DNA of 64,000 nucleotides from Setophaga petechia (lineage: Eukaryota; Chordata; Aves; Passeriformes; Parulidae): the NCBI GenBank assembly GCA_024362935.1, contig JANCRA010000007.1, positions 8,496,503 to 8,560,502 of the forward strand. Direction: 5' to 3'. A program made the position numbers and the translations under genes. Under the pieces are notes generated by a model. That model worked only from the letters and a program-made list of their open reading frames with translations. It made no database searches and had not been told where the DNA came from. Every line of letters starts with the position of its first letter. The stretch's first letter is position 1. Below are positions 26,801 through 38,415 of this stretch, one piece after another.

Positions 26801-27945
26801 GCTTCTGGGTTTCTAGAGTTCAGCCATGGTTGATTCTTCATAAATACTGCTGAGTTCCTTCCTCTGCCTGCAAAGGGACAGCTCTGTGTCCTCATTTTCA
26901 CTACTAGGATGTTTTTCAAAAAATTCACCATTATTTTGTACTTTGAAAACATGCTGTCTCTTCAAGCATAAAATTTTGGCACTGATAGACCCTGGGGCTT
27001 TATACAGTAAATTGATCAGATTATTTTGTTTGAAACTATTGTTCTGAATACAATTAGAATTTCTGGCTCTTGGACTGTGTTCATTTTGGCCTCATCACAG
27101 CTAAAATTCTGACTTGAAGCCCATATAAATATTTGCCCTTTTAGCATTTATTTTGATTCTAATCATACTCATAGTTTGGTTGCCTTTTTTAAAAGAAGAA
27201 AATACATATAAATCAGATTAAATAGATCACTTTGCTACAGTTTCACCATGAATGTCTGCTCTGCAGAGCAAGATATCAATGCCAGATTTTTCCAGCAACC
27301 TCTGTAGACATTTACTCTACTGTCCTGTAATTGCTTTAACATGTATTTTACTGCACAAGCTAACTATTCACCATTAATTTTATTAGCAGGAAGACTCTGT
27401 CTAATGTTCAAACTCCAGAAATTTCTACACTCATTCGTGTTTACTTAAATAGTCCAATCAGTCTTAGCAAATTTAGTACTGTGCTGTGCAAACAGGTCGA
27501 CCTCCAGCACCAGAGCCTTGTAATGAAACCCCAGCAGGTTTGAGGCACATACCCCAAGCCTATTGAGAGGAGATCCATTTCAGCCTTTAAGCACATGAAT
27601 CTCTGACACTGATTTATCCAAGAAGAGTGTTTTCCTGTTCACTTCTGGAGGCAGATTTGGATAAGATAAATGGCTGGTAAATTAATATATGTCTGGCATA
27701 TAAAAACGGAGTTCAGGTTTTTCTAACAAAAACAAAATCCATTTTTGGATGGACTTCAGCCTGTGCACTGACTCCCCACATTCCCAGGTGTGCTTTGGCA
27801 TTTTGTAGTGAACTAACCCAGGACAATAAGACGGAACCTTTAAACTCAGCTTGCCTGGCTCAGCTGAATAATTTTTCAGCGTGCTCACAGTGGCAGGCAC
27901 TCTCTTTTCCCAGTGTACATAACAAGAGTTAGCATTTGCTGATGC
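23859..27945. other. Unique non-coding sequence; possible tiny CR1 relic near 24.34 kb
   Basis: No gene is recognised. The words GAGTTGGAAGGAACCACTCA (24340-24359) and ATCCAAGTCCA just after resemble the antisense CR1 3' end, but the match is too short to call confidently. The segment 24770-25010 is GC-richer with an 81-codon minus-strand frame of no known family. The 138-codon plus-strand frame at 26437-26853 has no recognisable domain. Confidence 0.45.
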
Positions 27946-28080
27946 TCAGGCTGCGCGCTGCTGCGCAGCCCCTGGGAGCCCGGCAGGGGCAGGGCCAGCC
28001 CGGAATGGAGCTGCGGCCCGCGGCAAGGGGCAGCTCCCGGTCTGCACGCACCATGTGTGCCTCGTGGAGCACAGCACGCT
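27946..28080. promoter_or_regulatory. Small CpG-dense cluster (candidate CpG islet)
   Basis: About a dozen CpG dinucleotides fall within roughly 135 bases (for example GCTGCGCGCTGCTGCGCAGC at 27950-27969 and CTGCGGCCCGCGGC at 28011-28024), whereas flanking DNA has almost none. CpG retention in an otherwise depleted genome usually means an unmethylated regulatory patch or recent insertion. It is shorter than the usual 200-bp island criterion. No TATA box, open frame or splice site tied to a recognised gene is seen, so the promoter role is inference. Confidence 0.35.
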
Positions 28081-29029
28081 GCTTGAGACCACCTAATTTA
28101 AAACATTGACACGGAAATTCATCACGATTAACATGAATTATTGCCTGCCTTGCTAGTTTCTGCAGTGCAATGGAAGGTTTATTGTGGTCAGGACAGAAAC
28201 ACTGGAAAACCTACAGTGTTGCTTACTCGGAGCAGCTGCTCTGCAAACACACACGACTCAGGTGATCTGGCTTTGAGGTTGGACATGCAGGGCTTTGCAG
28301 AAAGCACAAATCCCAAAATTGAAATGTGAGAATCTATACACCACAAATTCCTCTTGTCATATGCCACAGGTGCATCGTCAGCTATCAGAGATTCCCCAAT
28401 GCATCACTCGAGATCCTATTCACTGTCTTTGCTCTGAAAATACTTTAAAAAACCCCCTCAGTACACAAGGCACCCCCTTTTTACCACAGCTTTTAGGAGA
28501 GGGTGAAGGAATTTATCAGAAGCATATTTAAAGGAAGGCACAGATTTTCCTAGCTTTACAAGATTTTGGGGTTTTTTTAACAGAAAAATAAACCCATGTT
28601 TCAGTGAGTTCAACATATTATAATGAATATTATAGTTCAACATATTATAAATAATGAATGTGCTGGAGCTCATTATTATAGTCAGTGATGTTTCTAGTGT
28701 TCTTTACTCAATACGACTGTATCTATACTAGAAGGATATAAACAAAGGGCCAGATGGGAAAAAAAGCAGACATTATAGCCAGACCTGGTTATGGAAAGCT
28801 CCAGAACTGAATCCAGTGACTTTTTGTCAGACTGATGAATGCTATGCTGAAAGGCAGCCAGTAAGGAACTGGATACTTCTGGATAGCAGAATATGACACT
28901 TTCTTGGATCTCTTTTTCCAATTGTAAGTGACTGTTACTGTTAAACAGTCCTGTCTTAATATTTGCATTCATCTGGCTGCAGCTTCCAGCTGATGATCTT
29001 CCTCATGCCTTTCTCCACTAGATTCAAGA
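28081..29029. other. Unique sequence with a short direct repeat
   Basis: No gene is recognised. GTTCAACATATTATAA occurs at 28608-28623 and again at 28635-28650 (period 27), surrounded by ATTATA-rich sequence. All frames are under 95 codons with no recognised family. Confidence 0.55.
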
Positions 29030-29215
29030 GCCCATTAGAACCCATTAAAGTATTTATATGCTGTAATCAAGTTGCCCCTCAAGCATCTTCCTGATGTCCT
29101 GATGTGCTCATAGATTGAGCACCTTAAAAAGTCTCTCCCTGGAAGGCATTATCTCTAGCCCTCAAGTGAGTCTGGGAATACTTACATCACTCTGCTTGCC
29201 TCCTAACAGCTGGCT
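29030..29215 (-). mobile_element. Ancient CR1 LINE remnant (antisense)
   Basis: On the plus strand the segment reads as the reverse complement of a diverged CR1. It shows AAAGTATTTATATGCTGTAA followed by TCAAGTTGCCCCTC, then ATAGATTGAGCACCTTAAAA, GTCTCTCCCTGGAAGGCATT and CTCTAGCCCTCAAGTGAGTC. The order and spacing match the late ORF2 and 3' region of old amniote CR1 copies, but substitutions and small indels are frequent. It has no coding capacity. It is clearly older than the CR1 piece at 31.6 kb. Confidence 0.6.
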
Positions 29216-31589
29216 TTTTTATTTGTTTTCTTTTTTTAAAATATGTCCTCTTTTTAAAACCATGATCAGACCATCTTCCCCAACACCAATTTACCAAGAA
29301 TACACAAAACCATATCACACATTTTCTCCTAATTATTCTATCTCCTTCAGCCATCTGGGCATTTTTCCCCCAGGGCAGAATACATGTTAGTAGTTACATA
29401 TGAAATATTGTCTCAGTTGCCTGTTACATCCAGCAATAGACACAGCACCCCTTTTCACAGCTGTAGCAGTCAAGCCTTGTTCCTAAAGATGAATTCTTCT
29501 ATCGAATCACTCAAACAGTTTAGGAAGTGCCTCAGATATTTCCGACACTCTGCTCCTCCTGTTATTTAGTATTCTACCAGTCACTGTGTTATCTCATTTT
29601 TATTGCTTACTCTCAGACTGTGGAGAAACTGCACCTCCCATTGAACCTGTGCAGTGAGGTGCACTTTACAGACTTGATTTTGCTATGATGATTAAAATAT
29701 ACACTGCAGTCAAAAAGTAAATGTAAGCCAGAGGTTGAAATCAGCTTTGTCTGACCACAAGAATTACACTGTTAGACTTCAGTTCTCTGTGTCAGAAATC
29801 TTTTTCCTAAGATTTTTCTTGCTTTTCTATACAAAATGAGAACTATACCATTTTTATGGAAATGTCATTAAGTAAATTTCCTGCTCTTACACAATGATGG
29901 TGATTTCTGCTGCTACTCTTTTGCATTTCAAACTTTTAATGTATGCTGTTTGGTTTTCCCCCACTTACTTCTGTTTCTAATTTCTTATTTTGTTTTCTCA
30001 TAAAGTGGAATATGCTTTTAGCTGGAACAACACTTTCATACAGCCAATGGATACTGGCTTTTTGTCCATCTAGAAAACTCAGAGATCTTTGAGATTTCTT
30101 TGATGTTTTGTGTGCACACGTGCCATAGTTGTCATTATTTTTGTTCAGCCCTGATAGAGCAAACCTTGGGGTCAGTCACCATAGACATCAGTGCCTGGGA
30201 CTGGTTCTCTCTCCACTGGATCATATCCATTACTGATGTAATCAGGACATTATCATCAGCTTCTCTGTAAACACTGATTTCTGGCCAATCAAGCCACTCC
30301 TTTTACTCCTTATAAATTAGACTCCAATTGCAGCTGCTGTGTTTAAAGAGAAAGAAATTTTGAAATAGAAATATGCCTTTAGAATTAGGAACTTTAATAA
30401 TGTTCTTAGGCACTTTAGGTGCCTAAGAACTATGATGTGTAAACTTAAGGGTTAAACTGGCCTTCCCCTGTAAAGCTTGATCTTTTCACCACATTTTGGA
30501 GAAGAACTTGGGAAATTATGTATCATGTTCTCTCATTTTATTTATGATCCACAAAAGGTTCTCCACCAGTATCTTCTGATGGGCTTTGCAGCAGTAATGC
30601 ATTTGAATCAGAACGAATCTGTTCTCATTCACCAATGTAATTATTACAAGCAAAGGTCTCTATAATACCCAATTAGCAGACATGTGCATCATCAGAAAAC
30701 ATTCAGATTCATCCCCTTCCAGGCTCCTAATTTTCCCAAAATATTATCTGAACTCTGTGCAGACCAAAGGCTTTTGATAAACTTGGCAAATTAAACGATT
30801 CCAGCTACCTCAGTGCAGATAGCTCTATTCTTCATGGCTTAAAATCCTATCTGCAAAATCCTATGACTTAGAAACACTGTCACAGAAGAAAAAGATAAGC
30901 TGCTTATGGTAGTTGGAAAGTCATGTTAGATTACTGTGGAATTTGACTGTTTTCCTGGAGGAAATCCACATGTGTGTCAATTGTAGCAGCTAGAATTGGG
31001 TCTCCTGGTTATTTATGCAATTGGGGTAAAGAGAAAATTCCTTGCACAAGCTAAAGCTGGGAGGGCAGCTGCTGTTTCCCTCCCTGGCAGCACAGCACAG
31101 CAGCCTGCTGGGCTTCTGCAGCCATGCCCCCACCTGTGCTCAGGGCGTTTTGCACAAGTGAAGTGCAACTGGAAAACTGCTAAGCCAGAACCCAGGGAAC
31201 TTCTCTTTACTATGCCTTGATGCAAAGCTGTGTAGTTCATTTTATGAATGACTAGTACATTGCGTGGCTGTTTCTATTTTTATTCCCTGTTTCAGATGAC
31301 AGATTATATAAATGTGTTGGTACAGCTTCACGTACAACACAGGAGAACTGAGTTTTCATGCAGGTTATTCTGGAAGCTCAACAAAGGAAACAATGATCCC
31401 AGGGAAGAGCTAACATGAAGAGGAGAAAGAGGCTCAGATCAGTGTGTGAAGGTAAGATCAGGGAGACGATATGATCTATTAGGAATGTAATTTCTGCCTG
31501 TAATTGCCTTCTTTCATTCCCAGTGCCAAGTGACAGTAAGTGTACAGAGACCTGATAAACATGCACTGAAGAGAGCAGGGAATACAAGA
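29216..31589. other. AT-rich unique non-coding sequence
   Basis: No gene is recognised. It contains pyrimidine-rich runs (29220-29260) and a perfect hairpin at 30402-30430, annotated separately. Frames are short (91 codons or fewer) and unrecognised. Confidence 0.5.
30402..30430. repeat. Perfect hairpin, 12-bp stem, 5-base loop
   Basis: GTTCTTAGGCAC (30402-30413) and its exact reverse complement GTGCCTAAGAAC (30419-30430) flank TTTAG. Pairing does not extend outward, so the stem is too short for a standard microRNA precursor (about 22 bp or more). Its role is unknown. Confidence 0.85.
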
Positions 31590-31860
31590 CACATCAGTGT
31601 GCACTCATAGCCCAGGGGAGCCAACTCTGTACTGGGCTGTATCAGAAGAGGGGCCAGCAGGTTGAGAGAGGGGATTCTACTCCTCAACTCCGCCCTTGTG
31701 AGACCCACCTGGAGAGCTGCATCCAGCTCTGGGATCCTCAGAACAGGAAAGATGTAGATCTGTTACAGTGGGCCCAGAGGAGGCCAATAAGGTAATCAGG
31801 AGGCTGGAGCACCTCTCCCATGAAGGCAGGCTGAGAGAGCTGGGGTTGTTCAGCTTTGAC
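31590..31860 (+). mobile_element. CR1 LINE fragment (C-terminal ORF2 region), 3' end missing
   Basis: A long run matches avian CR1 in sense orientation: GGGGCCAGCAGGTTGAGAGA (31650-31669), GAGACCCACCTGGAGAGCTG (31699-31718), CCAGCTCTGGGATCCTCAGA and GGCTGAGAGAGCTGGGGTTG (31829-31848). In intact elements this codes for the tail of the reverse-transcriptase polyprotein. Single-base gaps relative to the usual sequence (for example within GTGAGACCCACC) break the frame, so it is a pseudogene. Similarity stops abruptly at GTTCAGC near 31855. The normal CR1 3' UTR and ATTCTGTG tail are absent, which is unusual because CR1 copies are normally truncated at the 5' end. A later deletion probably removed the 3' part. 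Confidence 0.9.
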
Positions 31861-34800
31861 AGTGGAAATCATTGCGTGCTTTGAGACTGTGCTGCCTGAC
31901 GAGCACTGAGGGTGATTTGTGTTTGAAAGCAGCTTAGTGTTTAACCACCAAAAAAATGCACTGAGAATTACCTGCTTTTCAGATGAGACAGGTAAGCAGG
32001 GCGCACACAAACCATGATGTGCACTGCTTGTTTTTCTGGAGGCTGCATCAACCAGGAAACCATTTCAGAGTACCTGGTGTAATCAAACCTTCAGACAAGG
32101 ACAGATGTCATCAAACCGTGTCATGGGATTAAAGTCAGAGGTTAAACTGACACCATAAAATGCAACAAATAGGCAAAGAAAGAGCTGAACACCCATAATA
32201 AAAACATTATAGCAGACAGATGATTTTATTGTAGCTAACAATGAACAGGAACCAGCATCTGCACTGAAGCAGAAAAAGCAGTGAGGGAACACCAGCCCAG
32301 TGACTGTGACTGCAGATTTGCTGAGCTCATTGAGAGCCATGACAAGAAAGGTATAAGCACCTGATGCAAGATTAATGATGCTGCCTGCAGGAGAAGTTTG
32401 GAAGCAAAAACTGCCAAAGGAAGCAAGAACTAAAATGATATTACTTAAAATATGTGTAAGCAAAGTACATTGGCAAATAAAGAGGCCCCGAGAATACCAG
32501 AGGAAGTACCCTAGACATTAGGGAAATACCCAGACAGAAAACCCTGTATCACTGTATCAGCACTTTGCCTGCACCAGGAATCTTGAGGGAAGGACACTGA
32601 CAAATGACTGCATGCCCAGATAAGTAAATCAAGTTTCCTACTCATGTATGCCATAGAAAACCACAGCAAAGAGATTCTCGTGTATTTTTCACCCTGCTGT
32701 GCTGTCTGCATTTCAGCTGGGAAACCACAATTCAATTTAATAAAATGGTGAAGCACTCATGCCAAAGTAACAAATTGGAAGTCCTAAGAAACAGGGTTCA
32801 GCAAAATATGTCCTGGAGCAGACAGACATCTGATCTAATTTTTAACCCTCCAGCTTTCCCAAACCTTGTTTATGTATTAGCCAGAGAGGAGATATAAGGT
32901 TAAATAAACATGGGGTTTCGTTTTTTCCTTTTAATATATACTCTGATCAAAAATTGGGATGAATTTTCTGTGCTGTAATTGGCAATACTCGAAGCATATT
33001 TCCTTTTAGAAGTCAGTGATTAGTTGAGATATCACTCTTCTCTATGGCCCACAGTCAATCTCTAAAACAAGCTACATGAGTGATTTTCAAGGCTGTTATT
33101 ATTTTTGGCTGTTTGCAGAAATTTTTCAGCTATGACTTTTGAAATTGAACTGGACACTTTCAACTGACATGACAAACTTTAGGCAGGATGTCTTGAATCC
33201 CCACCTCCTCCAGCCCTCACGCTATCTGAAGGAAAAGCTGATTTCCTTTCACAAGCTGCAGGCATGACAAGCCAGCACTCATTGCAAGGAATAGAAACAA
33301 ACTCCTGCTCTCAGGCTAGTTTCTGATGGACAGCAGAAAAGGAATTTCTGAAAAAGCCTCCTATAACACCAGAGTTTAAAAAAAAAAGGAAAAAAAAAGC
33401 TGTGTTAGTAACACAAATTAATTTGTTTCTGTACCCACAAGGAAAGGACAGCATTTTTTGCACGTCTCTTGACAATTTTCTGGTAAATGCCTTGACCCCA
33501 AACATCACTGTTTTCTGTCCTCTTATGTTCCCTTTTGGCAGGTTGAGCAGTGTGTTGGTGGTACACCCTGCTCTGTTTTGTCAATTCTGCCTGTGAATGA
33601 CAGCTTGTTTCATTGGGGTGTGAGCAGCCGGTCATCTGGCAAGGACTCGCAAAGACTCCAACCCAAAAAGCCAATCTCTTCCTAGCTCCAAGCCTGCAAG
33701 GCTTTAATGAGGTCTTGTGGAGAAGCAGCAGCTATCAGAGATTCATTAAAGATGAGGACATCCTCACACAACTACTAATTGCTCCAACTCACTAGATTGT
33801 GTTGTTTGTGAAAACTGGAGCCTGCAAAGCGATTCTCTCAATTTAAATTTTTGCAATGCTTTGTGCCTGTATTGAAACTTTCCCACTCTGCCCGTGAATC
33901 AAACCACACAACAGTTTTATTTTCTTTTTCATAATGACAGAAGAGAGTTATTCTGCTGGGGTCTGTGCATAACCCTGTCTAGATAAATATTCAGTTGCTG
34001 AAAACTCGGCTATTGTTACCTTTCTGAGAAATAATGATAAGGGTATCATCAATACTATGTCCTGTGTAGTGTATAACTTTTGGAATACAACCTTTCTAAA
34101 TATCCATGTGGAAAATATCTTGCTCCTACAGGTCTGATAGAGTAAAAGCCCAGCTCTTTAAGAAGGGATGTGCAAGTCACTATCGGATCAAAATGTATTT
34201 CCTCAGTGAAATTAGAAAGCCTCTAGCATATATCAGTTTTGATCTCATTAAAAAAAACAAACTGTTCATCTGCTCATGCTTTTTATGAATGCAATAGCTT
34301 CCAGTTTACCCAAACAGTCTTTAGTTCTACCTTGTAAATTTGTTAAAATATAGCACTTGTCATTTATAACCTACATATCAAAGTTTATGTTTGAGGGTGT
34401 TTAAATTAAGGACTATATAGACCAGAGCTGTTAGTACCACTCACTTTGCTTAGAAATACACGTTAGACTCAAGCCATTAGGTTTTGCCTCCAGTGTTGGA
34501 AAATTATCTCTTAAGCTGCATTTCTACACAGATAACAACCTGTGAAACCGAAGCTCAAGTAATTCCATTAGAAGCATTTGGGGATAATATCAGCAAAGAG
34601 TTTTGTAAATTAAACACAGCAAGAGATTTTAGATCTCAGAGGGCCATGTTCAGAACAGGCAAGTGGCAAGAGATGTGCACCTGCATCTGCCAGCTAAGCC
34701 CAGGTGACATGGTACCTGTGAAAATTTACCTCCAGCCCTGTCTTCCCCTCACCTGACCTACTCACTCAGGCAGCACTTGCACCTGACAGGCACAGGGCTG

Positions 34801-36658
34801 GCTGGTTTTGCTTCTTTTCCTGGGTTGTTTTTCTTCTCATGGAAATATTTTGCAAATATGAATTGACACCCCAACTGGCTTTTTCTAGCTTATTGTAAGA
34901 ACAGACTTGAAAGAGGGGCAGATTCCTGATCTGAAGGAGGAGCAGAGCTTTGCTCCACAGTGCGGATTTGCCTTGAAGTGTCTCACTGGGCCATCTGTGA
35001 TCTCTGCTCTGAAGCTGAAGATGCTTTTGAAATAGCAGCTATGCAGATGCCCTATTCAGATGCTGAGAGTCTTCATTGGTTTAACTGTTTCTAGAGAAAG
35101 AGCTGAAAAGCTCTGCTGTGCTGAAAGGCTGTCTAGTGCCCTTCATGGAATGATCATGGTTAACACCTTTGCGCTACAGGAGGCTCAAACTGACCAGAAG
35201 GATGTTTACCTGAATAGATAACAGTGTGTTGTGTGGGTCATAGCTATGAAATAATCCTCTTTTCCCATGGAAAGGCCATCAGAAACCTTGTGCCCTCCTT
35301 CCAAAAATGTGAAATAAACACCTATGTGGCAAAAAATAGGCAGAACAAAGCCCCTGAAATACAGCTATAAAATCTTAAACTACAGCTCATAAAGGTCAGG
35401 CTGTGCAGGTATTCCACAGGGAGACTTGCACTTGCTGCTGTGGAGGCACTGGCTGAACATTTAGCCTCAGTCCCTCACCAAACTGCTGTGAGGTGCTGAG
35501 TTGTGGCATCCCCACAGAGCTGTGCCCCAGCTGAGACTTGGACCTCTGCTACGCTTTAATGCCCTCTTCCCACTGGAGGATGATTTTGGTTTCCAGCTAA
35601 ATCTGTAGAAAATTCGTAATGGTTGAGAACTGAAATACTTTTCACAGCATTTTGAATGTGTCACAGCTTTTACCAAAGGAAGGACAGGTCAGAAACAGCA
35701 CTCTTTGGAAAGGCAGTGGTTATCACTATGTCTCCTTTGCTTTCCTAGTCCCCAAGGGTCTGACAGTCTTAAGGAAAGCTGGATTTCCTTGCCTCTCTGG
35801 GTTTGTCACTGAGCTGCTGGATGTAGCCTAAGAGAGCAAAACCCATCACTGCTGTGCAGGAGCTCCCTGGCGAGGCCTCATCAGCCATCCCCAGCCGGTA
35901 GCCAGCCACAAGTGGTGTTGCCAGGGTGGCCTCCTTGCCAGCAGCCTTGTCATCTGCAGGGACAGCCACAGCTTAGCTCTGGCTGGTTACAGCAATTAGA
36001 TTTTGACAGTGTAGCACTTAGCCAACAACTCCATAATGTTTTGGAGAGCTCCCTGAGAAAGGTGAAGCAGCCTCACTTCCAAAATGGTTTGCAGTTCGTG
36101 GGAAGGTAGCCAGAGCTCCCAGGTGCAGAGTTGTGCTGCAAACCATGCAGGGACACAATGTGGGGGGATATCCCACAGCAGACACACAGCAGCACCCAAG
36201 GGTGAGTGAGCAGCACACAGCTCTCCAGAAATCTCCTGGGGGAGTCTGTTTGTACAAGGCATTCAGTCAAAAACAGAACAATAAATACATGTACAAAATC
36301 CCCTTACAACTTCCAAAGTGGGAGAAGAATGCTATCTCCCTAAGTATAGTGCATGGAGCACAGTGCTGTCTTAGCACTTACTAAATGACTCCAATGTTGT
36401 TTTACACACTCTTCTAATCTGCTTGAAATGGCACCTTTTCTTACAAATATTCAGCAAGGCACCTGTCTTCCTGCTGCATCCTAGAAATGCCTGCACAGTC
36501 CCTTGAGACTGGGCTCAGGGCCTCAGTCCAGGTTTTTATTGTATAAAAGCAGTTGACAAGCATGCAAATACAGGTACTTCCAGAAATTAAAAGGGAAAAC
36601 CAAAACACACTATGTGTTTAAGAGGGTCCATACAGTAAAAAAAAAGTAAAATCTCCTC
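31861..36658. other. Unique non-coding sequence, no gene recognised
   Basis: No gene or mobile element is recognised. The 126-codon minus-strand frame at 32083-32463 is very hydrophobic, but this follows from T-rich second codon positions and no family is recognised. An A-rich run sits at about 33380-33398. A GC-richer stretch spans about 35400-36250 with several overlapping unrecognised frames. Confidence 0.5.
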
Positions 36659-36689
36659 TGTAGCTTTGCTGTAAGACAGCAAAGCTACA
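36659..36689. repeat. Perfect hairpin, 14-bp arms, 3-base loop
   Basis: TGTAGCTTTGCTGT (36659-36672) and its exact reverse complement (36676-36689) flank AAG. Beyond one mismatch, two more bases pair on each side. It is the most mixed-composition perfect inverted repeat I found, so slippage is a less obvious explanation. No terminal inverted repeats of a known transposon family are recognised. Confidence 0.9.
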
Positions 36690-38136
36690 CAGTTAAGAGT
36701 AAGCACAGGGCTGTTTCTAGAAAGTATTTTAACACAGCAGTCATGTTGTAAAACCTTTCTAACCAGTGCTGAGAAAATCAAAACAGAATTGATGGGAAAA
36801 GGAGAAATGTGGTGGGATGAGTTAAGGGAATTAACATAGCTAATAAGAAGCATGCAGAATAAATTAACGATGATAGCTAATTTATCTTCAACAAACACAT
36901 TTATATGTAGGATTACATGAATGAAGGAGACAAGCAGATTTTAACTCTCTGCAGGTAAATGTTCTCCCATTTGCATTTACACTGACTCTCACGCTGCTTT
37001 ATCTACAATAAATTATATAGAGGATGACAAGTCCTTTTCCTCAGCAGTGCTAGAGGGAAAGGTGCTTTGTCCAGTCACCAGAGATAATCACTGGCTGTGT
37101 TCCTCAGCTTCCCTGTGCCACCTCTTGCATCTGTGCATGAGAGATGGGAGCTCTGAGCCTCCCAAGTAAATTAGTACCACCACATCACAAATTGGAGGCA
37201 GGAGATGCAGAAGACGCTCTATCAGAAGAAGTGCAAAGACAAGCTTGACAAAGTGGAAAGTGAATTTCCCTTGTTTGATTCCTTAAAAATGTTGTGACCA
37301 GTGATATTTCATATTCTTACCATACTGAGGGACAAAAGCACAGGCTTAGGGGGTGCAGCAAGGAGAGCTCCCTCCTTGAGCCAGGCTCCAGGTGCACTGG
37401 GACATGGTGCAAGAACCCAAAAATTCTCACAGATACCTCAAAAAGCTTCTATTTAAACAAAGGGAAAATGGTTTTGATGACAACAAGCCTTTGCAGCTTG
37501 AGGATCTGGTGTTCAAAATTAATATTCTGCCATTAGAGCGGATGAGCACTTGAGTCCACTCACTTCAGAATTCAAGATGCCATCTGCTGTCTTTGCTGGT
37601 ATTTTTCTCTTCTCACTCCCCGTTTAAACAGTAGTTCTGGTTAACAATATGTCACCTTCTATCAGTGTCTATGGCAGCCTGTACCATGTACACAGTACAT
37701 GGAAAGTACTGGACAAGAGCTGCAGGGTTCAATTCCACCTCAAAACCACCCCTGAGAGCACCACATCCTTCAGCCAACACTCAGCAGCATGTACATCACC
37801 TTGCAGAAAGGCCGTGGAGCCTCTGGCCACCAGGGGCACGGTCTGGCAGCAGATGACAGCAAATTAAAAAGCAGAGCACTACCAAGAGACACCATAATGG
37901 CTTAGATACCTCCAGGGGATTTACACAGGCAAGAGGAACTTGCTTTTTGCTCAGATGTGAAGGTGCTACAGGTTTAGAAGGGCTAACCTGTGCCTGCTCT
38001 CCAGAAGGCAGCTCTGTATCCCATTCGTGGGCTGTCAGTGATCACCAGTTGGGCGTGGAAGGCAGGCTAAAGGAATGGTTTGTGAGCAGCACATCATGCT
38101 CATGTGAATTCATTGCAGCTACATGGTTTCTCTGCT
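36690..38136. other. Unique non-coding sequence, nothing recognised
   Basis: Ordinary composition with short frames only (80 codons or fewer). No repeat family, RNA gene or promoter is recognised. Confidence 0.5.
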
Positions 38137-38415
38137 GTACCATTTAGGATCATCCTCCCTGCACAGTAAATAATTTACTGTCCCCTTTTCAAAGAGGACT
38201 TCCTATAGTACAGAACACATGGAAAATCATCATGACTGACAAAAATCTAGCTTGTGAAAGAGTTCTTGCACTTTCTGACTATGAATAAGTTATGTCCTAT
38301 TCACAAGAACTTAGTGTAACTACAATATTTAGCCGCCATGGTATTCAGTATCATCTTGCCTGCACAGTGAATAATTTATCTGTTTATTTCCACAGGAGAT
38401 GTCCTATGAGCGAAC
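38137..38415 (+). repeat. Two diverged copies of a short segment, offset 201 bp
   Basis: The segment at about 38147-38181 (CATC..CCTGCACAGTAAATAATTTA) recurs at 38348-38382 (CATC..CCTGCACAGTGAATAATTTA). A second matching block, GGACTTCCTATAG (about 38196) versus GAGATGTCCTATGAG (about 38397), keeps the same 201-base offset. The stretch between the blocks is less clearly alike. This suggests an old local duplication, or two copies of an unrecognised repeat. Confidence 0.5.

Noticed and set aside
30402..30430. MicroRNA precursor
   Set aside because: The stem is only 12 bp with a 5-base loop and does not extend, too short for Drosha/Dicer processing.
32083..32463. Hydrophobic 126-codon minus-strand ORF as a membrane protein
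   Set aside because: Hydrophobicity follows from T-rich codons on this strand. There is no family resemblance, no splice context, and shorter overlapping frames.
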